Shown here in pieces: positions 58,071 through 64,000 of a stretch of 64,000 bases of DNA; position 1 is the stretch's first letter; every line of letters begins with the position of its first letter. The notes below the pieces were generated by a model. The model ran no database searches. It worked only from the letters and a program-made list of their open reading frames with translations, and was not told the origin of the DNA. Origin of the DNA: Acholoe squamosa (taxonomy: Eukaryota; Annelida; Polychaeta; Phyllodocida; Polynoidae); contig OX439050.1 in assembly GCA_949317995.1 (NCBI GenBank), positions 49,043,777-49,107,776 of the forward strand, written 5' to 3'. The translations under genes and the position numbers were made by a program.

Positions 58071-61000
58071 TTAGATGTCAGTTTTAATTGTCTGGGCAGT
58101 GGTGATTTCTGTAACATAGGGCACCCCAGTGAAGTCAACTCCCTTTTTGGTAAAATGCTCGTGCAGCAGGTTTGTCATTTTTGTCCTGAATGAGTCTTGA
58201 TAGCTTTGCTCTGCAGTACAGACACCACCATAGGAAGCAAAACAGTCTACACAGCCTTCCATGGAGATGTCTTGGAAATACCTGTAAATGTATCAGAAAA
58301 GAGAAAAGAGATAATTGATATGGGAGTTCTTTTCCCATATGATGAAGTGGAAAGATCATCAACTATTAGATTGAAAGGGCTATAGAAAATGAAAATATCT
58401 TTGTAATTTACATCCTTTTGTGCTTCATGATTAAAATGTTCCTTTTTTTTCCTTTAATCAATAACAATGTCACTACTGTGATTTTATAGTTCTTTTAGGA
58501 ACATTTTACCTGTGACTGTAGTCTTCTTTGTAGTTGGTGAAGAGTCCAGACCCTAGCAGGGCCTCCTTCCACTTCAAGTCCCTCTCCCATGGTACACCTG
58601 AATTGCGATAACATTCCCAAAGATAGGTATTTATCTGACGTGCCCACTCCGGCCCCTGGATCTCACTAGGCAGGTTGGTGATGTACCTGTAAATTATATC
58701 ATAAAATCAAATTTGATGATCTGGTTATTAATGTGTAAAGCAAACATAAACAACAGTGCATATGCAATTAAGTGAATTATAATCCCGAATTGGCTGTTAC
58801 TTCACCTTTGAAGACAGACAACTGTCCTTAGTGATCTTTAGGATTTTGAGTAGACTAATATTGAATACAGTAGAACTAGACTGTAACTCCTTAGACGTTC
58901 ATGAATCCTTTAGTACATAGGAATGGCTCATCAGCTTTGGTGTAGAATCACCTATTAATTCTAACTCTATACTGGTGACAAGGACACTAGAACTTATATA
59001 GACATCCCTACTACTTTTACATAGTCACAACTTTCAAACACGAGAACAAAGTATTTTGCCTGTCATTATTGGAACATTAATTTCTGTTTAAAACTAAAAT
59101 AACTACAACGATTCCTTCACAGAAGCTGTTAAATATTGTGATCTATTATTTCTTATAATAAATACATTGATCACACAGAAATCAAACAATTACCCTGTCA
59201 TTCCACCAGGTCTCAGAACACGGTGTATCTCCTGATAAGCCTCATTAGTTGCAAACCAGTGATAACTTGCACCAGCAAGAACAGCTTGGATGCTGCTATC
59301 AGGCATAGCTGTAAAAGAGGATAGACCTACTTTATTTAAGATTTCTCCTGGTAGTGTTCTTAATAATCCATTTATGATTATGATAAAGATTTGGGGGGAC
59401 GATGTTCAGCTGTTTTCCCTTCGAACATCCAATCTACCTTTCAAGTGAAGCACCCTTTCTTTATCAAATTGACGTCAAATAATAGCTAAATGGTTTAGGG
59501 GACTGGCTTGTCTTAACTCTGTGGCTTGTATGCTGAATATTATGATAATACTGATTAACCAGCCATTCTTACTGTCATTGCACCATTTAGTTTATGAATT
59601 ATAGCTGTGTCAGCAAATTATGACATCTAACTCTAACTAGGTGGTAAATTAAAGTGTAATGTATCCAAGAAATATCTTATTGTGTCAAAGGAACTTACGA
59701 ATGTTTTCAGCTACACAAGTCATAAATTCAACATCAGGAAAGTTCTTCTCAAATGTCCTATGCATCGTCTCAGTTGGGTCAGTGGCAATGTAACGGATGT
59801 TGGACTTGCCCCTAAGTGCTGCCATCATCGCTTCTGTTAGAAGCCCTGTACCAGCTCCAAGCTCAAGTATAGTAACAGGACCTTTCCCATGCTGGACAAC
59901 CTTTAACAAGATGTATATGTAATGACACAGTTATGACTAAATGTATATTATCATTATTATTGATTCTGTCCAGTGGATCAAATTCAGATTGAAAATTATG
60001 TTTGGAATGCAATACTGCATAGCTTTGCTTGTGTAATGGCTTGAGGCTATGGGTGGCTCTTTGGCACGCTTTAATCTATAAGCAGAACACAACACGAGTA
60101 GGTCGGGTTGAGCAAAGTAGGAAACACCCAGAAGTAGCATTATCACTTAGTGTACACACACTCAAGCAAGGAATATCTGGGGTAACGTCTCTCAATCAAT
60201 CAGCTCCTGCATAGAAGCTGGGCACAAAGCATGGTCTCGCTACCTCAATGGCTGATTAGCTTTTAGTGTTGATGCCTATCCGGACCAGAAGGTCCCAGAT
60301 ATAAGACTCATCTTAAGGGGTGCATCCACTGCGACAGATGGACCATCCGTCCCCCTTCATCCGTCATTTTCTCCGTAGAAATCAATGATAAATGATACGG
60401 ATGAAACCCATGGATGGTCCATCCGTGGGCAGTGGACGCACCCCTTTACCAAACACCATCATCCGGCCCTGTGGCTTGATGCATTGGGTGTAGCACTTTG
60501 GATCAAAAGATTGCTGGTTCTATTCCCACTCATGCTAAGCTTTTTCTGCATCTACAACTGTCAAAGCTTTATAGGTATACCTTAGCTGCTTTCACATATA
60601 TGAACACTGTCAATGTTCAAGTGTCAACTCAGTGCATCTATCACATGATAAAAGCACATAGATTATCCAATTTTGGCACCCAAAATCGTTCTGAAATGTA
60701 ATAACCGTGGCATAATAGCATAGACAGCAGCACTGGAGACTTCTTCATAACAAGCTTATGGCTTCTATGATTTGAAACCTTCCGAATCGTAGAATACAGG
60801 CAATCGTAGCGCATCAGAGCTACAAATGGTGGTGATGTTAACCTTACTAAAAAATCTAGAATGATTCCCTAAGACTGTGGCATGGACTGGGAGAAGGGGT
60901 CTTAAAACCCTCTGCACAAAGACCCCTTTTCGCAGATCGTAGTCCTGAGTCTACTACATATAAAACTTAGCAGATACGTCTTCCCAAGTGTTTCCAATGA

Positions 61001-61202
61001 TATAAGTACAGGACTTACATTACAGACATCCTAGTCCCCTTACCTCATTGTCCTGTGTTAAGACTCCTACAATCTGGAGAAGGTACTGTGCAGACTCCAC
61101 GGTGTACTTGTTCCGCAGTGAGTGATAGTCATCTGATTTGTCGAAGGCCTCCTTTGCCTTGGAGAGCTGGGCCTTCAGTTGTACCTCCGTTTCAGTTGGC
61201 AT
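58071..61202 (-). CDS. SAM-dependent methyltransferase, Crg1/Tmt1-like, 287 aa
   Basis: Five exons on the minus strand join in frame with GT-AG borders: 61202-61044, 59900-59699, 59308-59194, 58686-58510 and 58281-58071, with intron phases 0,1,2,2. The ATG at 61202 begins a short helical N-terminus (about 53 residues). The class I methyltransferase core follows: motif I ILELGAGTG (64-72) for SAM binding, the acidic loop YIATDP (Asp94), the motif ASYHWF (about 134-139) and HRVLRPGG (149-156). The C-terminal part is less conserved, with a WERDLKW segment. The HWF motif and length (near 290) fit the Crg1/trans-aconitate methyltransferase-like Methyltransf_11 group, probably cytosolic. The substrate cannot be read from sequence. 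A MITE and a SINE-like piece sit in intron 1, and another MITE lies just upstream. Confidence 0.87.
60316..60445. mobile_element. TTA-type MITE (GGTGCGTCCACTG family), copy 3, in intron 1 of the methyltransferase gene
   Basis: AGGGGTGCATCCACTGCGACAGATGG and its inverted right end GGCAGTGGACGCACCCCT are flanked by TTA (60313-60315 and 60446-60448). At 130 bp it is the best-preserved copy of the family. Confidence 0.7.
60465..60600 (+). repeat. tRNA-derived SINE candidate
   Basis: TGGCTTGATGCATTGGG resembles a polymerase III A box, and GGTTCTATTCC about 30 bases later resembles a B box. The distance is right for a tRNA-like head. No clover-leaf could be closed, so it is a SINE head rather than a tRNA. 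Confidence 0.35.
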
Positions 61203-61310
61203 CTTTATGAGGGCACTAAATAGTTAAGTACCAATAATGATGAAGTTTTTAAGGCGGAAATTAACAGTGGACGTTACCTACATGGTCTCAAAGAGTACCG
61301 AGCCTGCTTA

Positions 61311-61631
61311 GGGAGTGGTCATTTATTATCAACAGGGGGGGGTGGTGGGTTTGAGGGGGGGGCGTAAAAAATTCTGACCCCTCTCGAGGGGGGGGCTAAA
61401 AAAATTTTGACCCCTCTTGAGGGGGTGGCTAAAAAAATTTACCCTCTTTTTAGCAAAAAAGCCCGCGCGCTACTATAGATCAAAGAGGGGGCGCGAAAAC
61501 TCTCCGCGCCTCCGGCGCGGGGGGGGCGCAAAATTTTTTTACTGCTGTTGAGGGGGGGGGCGTAAAAAATTTTCACGCGTCCGCGCGAAAACCCACCACC
61601 CCCCCCCTGTTGATAAATAATGACCACTCCC
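61311..61631. mobile_element. TTA-flanked G-rich MITE just upstream of the methyltransferase gene
   Basis: GGGAGTGGTCATTTATTATCAACAGGGGGG at the left is inverted at the right as CCCCCCTGTTGATAAATAATGACCACTCCC. TTA lies at 61308-61310 and 61632-61634. The inside is built of G-runs and AAAATTTT words. It starts 108 bp upstream of the start codon, so it probably lies in or near the promoter. Confidence 0.75.
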
Positions 61632-61634
61632 TTA

Positions 61635-64000
61635 CACCTTCAGATTATCCCATGGAAAGTTTGACACATGTATATATACATGTCAACTGTAAGTTTGCTT
61701 CAAATCCCTGCTAATTTACTCTGTTTGATTAACCTTGGTTAGACAAGGCATATAGAGGAGGCAATGTAGCATTCTATCTTCTGTAGATTCATATTGTTCA
61801 TAATTCAATTCTCACGACATGTTAATTCAAGAAAAGAACCCAGTGTTCTGGGTTATTATTAAAAGAACATGTTGATACATGCCTCGCACATTGGTGGCCC
61901 TACGCCAAGGGGTAAATAAACTGATATATCAAACTACAACAAGTGTTGTTAACATTACAATAACATCGATTGAACAGACGTGCCAAGTGCTTATCAATAG
62001 CCAGTGTTCCATGTATGCTTACTATTCTAAGAGTATTTCCAAGCTCAAAATTGTTTATGGTGACGAATAACCTTATCATAATGAAAGTTATTTCTTGGTT
62101 TTACTCTTTTGCAACTTATTATAAACTACAACCCACTCCATAGACCACTGTCATAGTCATCCGTCGGTGCCGGAAACCAAGAAATAGGCTTTTTTTTAAA
62201 TAATTTTATATGACCTTTTATGCCCTACAAGAAATTTGGGGGCTTTATCTATAACAGATCCAGAGAAAAGTACTGTCCTACATATAGGACAGTAGGACTT
62301 TGTATTGAGGTTTGATGGCTACTTGATGGTTAGGGAATATCAAGCTCTATAGTAAAGGTTTACTCCTGAGTGTGTGCTCCTAAAGTCTCCTATGCTGTAC
62401 CTTAAGCTTACTCCTATATATATAGTTCCTTAAGTAGAGCTCCCCTTTGTCCCATTCAAGACCAGTGAGAGGCTTTTCAAGAACCACTTATTTATTCACA
62501 GGTTAGTGTAATCATACAAGATAAAGGTGCACTTATGGCTATTAAATATAGTACTTAGATGGCATACAGTGGTAGGAGAGAGTGGTGGTGGTCTTAACTC
62601 CAGGCCTGCTCTGCTTCAAGTGTGTATAGTATACACACAGTGGCCTAACCTGCCCACTGTGGTAACTAGGCTTATCCAAATCCCGCGAGACCTAACCCTT
62701 GCGGTGCCGGTGTTGGCCTTAACACTTTGCATGTCTGCTCCCTCTGCAAAGGTCAAAATCTATAGCGGTTGCAAATTCCTAGGCAATAGGTGTTTTAGAA
62801 CATGTGTGTGACATCATTAGAAGGTCCTAGAAAACATCTATATAAAGCATTTTTGGAAGCCTTGGACCTAGAACTATATATGATAGAACATTTTACTTCC
62901 AAACCTTTTTAATGTACTTCTGGATACAGACCTCTTCTCTTATGACACTTAGGTGTCCTACATGTAGGACAGTAGGGTTATCTGAGCTAATCCCTCTAAG
63001 CACACTGCTTTCTCTACCTTCACACGTCGATGATCATCAAATCTTTGATATATTAAACAAACACTACATTAAGAAACAGCCAAAAATCAGCTGGGATGAA
63101 ACAAAGAAATTTCATATGGGTTTTGGTCACTGATCACAGGAATAACAATGTAAGTTCTTGAACCGTTATCAATATTCTACACTCTTACCTAAATAAACCG
63201 TAAATTTACAGTGAATCAATGGCAACAATAAATGCCAGACTTTCACCGTTATTTTACGGTCACCGTATTTTGCCAATCCCCGTAAATTTAATGATCCCTC
63301 CCTGTTATTTTTTTAACAGTGATTCATCATTATTGTATGATGAATCCCTGTATTTAATACAGCAATTCCTTGTTATAGCAGGGCCTTTTACAGGCCTACC
63401 CCAATTTTATTGAACATGTATCACTCAGAATCATCACATTCCCAGGCTATCCAGAGAGTATTAGTAGTATCCTTCATCCTTATTTGAGGCTATTCCCTTG
63501 ATATCCTTGTAGAATGAAAGCTGCAAAATAAGATGCATAATATGTGTAACTTTGTGTCTTAATCAAATCACACAATTTTAGAGAAATTCATTATAGATCT
63601 ACATTAATATAACTTAGATACAATAAATTTTATGTCATATGAGGTATAGACCATAAAACATATAATCACATAGCTCTATAATCTCAGGGTTACAAAGATA
63701 TAGATGTCCAAAATGGCCACATAATAGACCCTATATACATTAGTTACATTTTACACTATAGCAGAGGAAATACAACTCTTACTTTTTATGGACTTCACAT
63801 GTGCTTAGTGATCTGCTTCCTCTAGTGTCCAACTCTCAACTGACATGTATAACCAAATGGCTTTGGGTATCAGGGGGTTAATGTCGGCACCCCCACCACC
63901 ATCACCTCTTCAGTTGTTGCGGCAACAGCCATAGGGAACTGATGGAGAGGTTGGTAGTGGGGGTTGCAGTAGTTGTGTTAATCTCTTCTTAATGACATGC
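61635..64000. other. Right end of the window without a supported gene
   Basis: Open frames here are short and family-free. TGTCCTACAT(A/G)TAGGACAGTAGG occurs near 62275 and 62955. A decayed repeat with CCGTAAATTTACAGTG words lies at about 63195-63320. Confidence 0.4.
63195..63320. repeat. CCGTAAAT-rich decayed MITE
   Basis: AACCGTAAATTTACAGTGAATCAATGGCAA, an inverted TTACGGTCACCGTATTTTGCC and a final TTTTTTAACAGTGATTC suggest a decayed CACTG-type MITE. The ends are unclear. Confidence 0.3.

Noticed and set aside
60486-60535. tRNA gene
   Set aside because: A and B box-like words exist but the acceptor and anticodon stems do not close; kept only as a SINE candidate.
61439-61627. Gly/Arg-rich minus frame
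   Set aside because: It lies wholly inside the G-rich MITE at 61311-61631.

Overview
This is animal nuclear DNA. It has spliced genes with GT-AG introns, a gene with one 24 kb intron, AATAAA signals, a LINE, a SINE candidate, many MITE-like elements and minisatellites. The gene families and the AT-rich, MITE-dense background suggest a marine invertebrate. The sequence alone does not let me choose between a lophotrochozoan, a lancelet or an ambulacrarian. No bacterial or viral gene was seen.

Region 1 (1 to about 9815) is one large PIF/Harbinger DNA transposon with three spliced genes that all appear intact. Two point right: a 975-residue acidic nuclear protein (260-4783) and a 363-residue nuclear protein (5552-7263). 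Both carry a Myb/SANT-like (trihelix) DNA-binding domain. The third, the 357-residue DDE transposase, points left (9485-7631). The two Myb/SANT genes share intron positions and phases around the domain, including an exon of exactly 89 nt in each, so they look like an old duplication inside the transposon. Short CA(C/G)A(A/G)CGAG motifs are packed at both ends and recur near the internal promoters and in introns. They are candidate binding sites for the Myb/SANT proteins. I infer a transposase that relies on Myb-like partners for nuclear entry and end binding, as known for Harbinger, but with two diverged partners.

Region 2 (about 9.8-25.9 kb) has no confident host gene. It holds MITEs, a coding-looking orphan reading frame (10823-11065), two promoter-like CpG-rich patches (11.6-12.2 kb), a polypurine tract and a (GA)n repeat.

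Region 3 (25955-53513, plus strand) is a four-exon gene for a 215-residue TMEM47/VAB-9-like protein of the claudin superfamily. Its first intron (24.3 kb) holds a 5'-truncated LINE with a 17-bp target duplication, at least four copies of a CACTG-ended MITE, several TTA-, TA- and TTAA-flanked elements, 32-bp and 55-bp minisatellites and a 360-bp foldback palindrome. A promoter-like cluster (CRE, ETS, RFX X-box and YY1-like sites) overlaps the stop codon and 3' UTR.

Region 4 (58071-61202, minus strand) is a five-exon gene for a 287-residue SAM-dependent methyltransferase with an HWF motif as in the Crg1/Tmt1 group. A Harbinger-type MITE lies 108 bp upstream of its start codon. The flanks (53.9-57.8 kb and 61.6-64.0 kb) contain repeats but no gene I can support.
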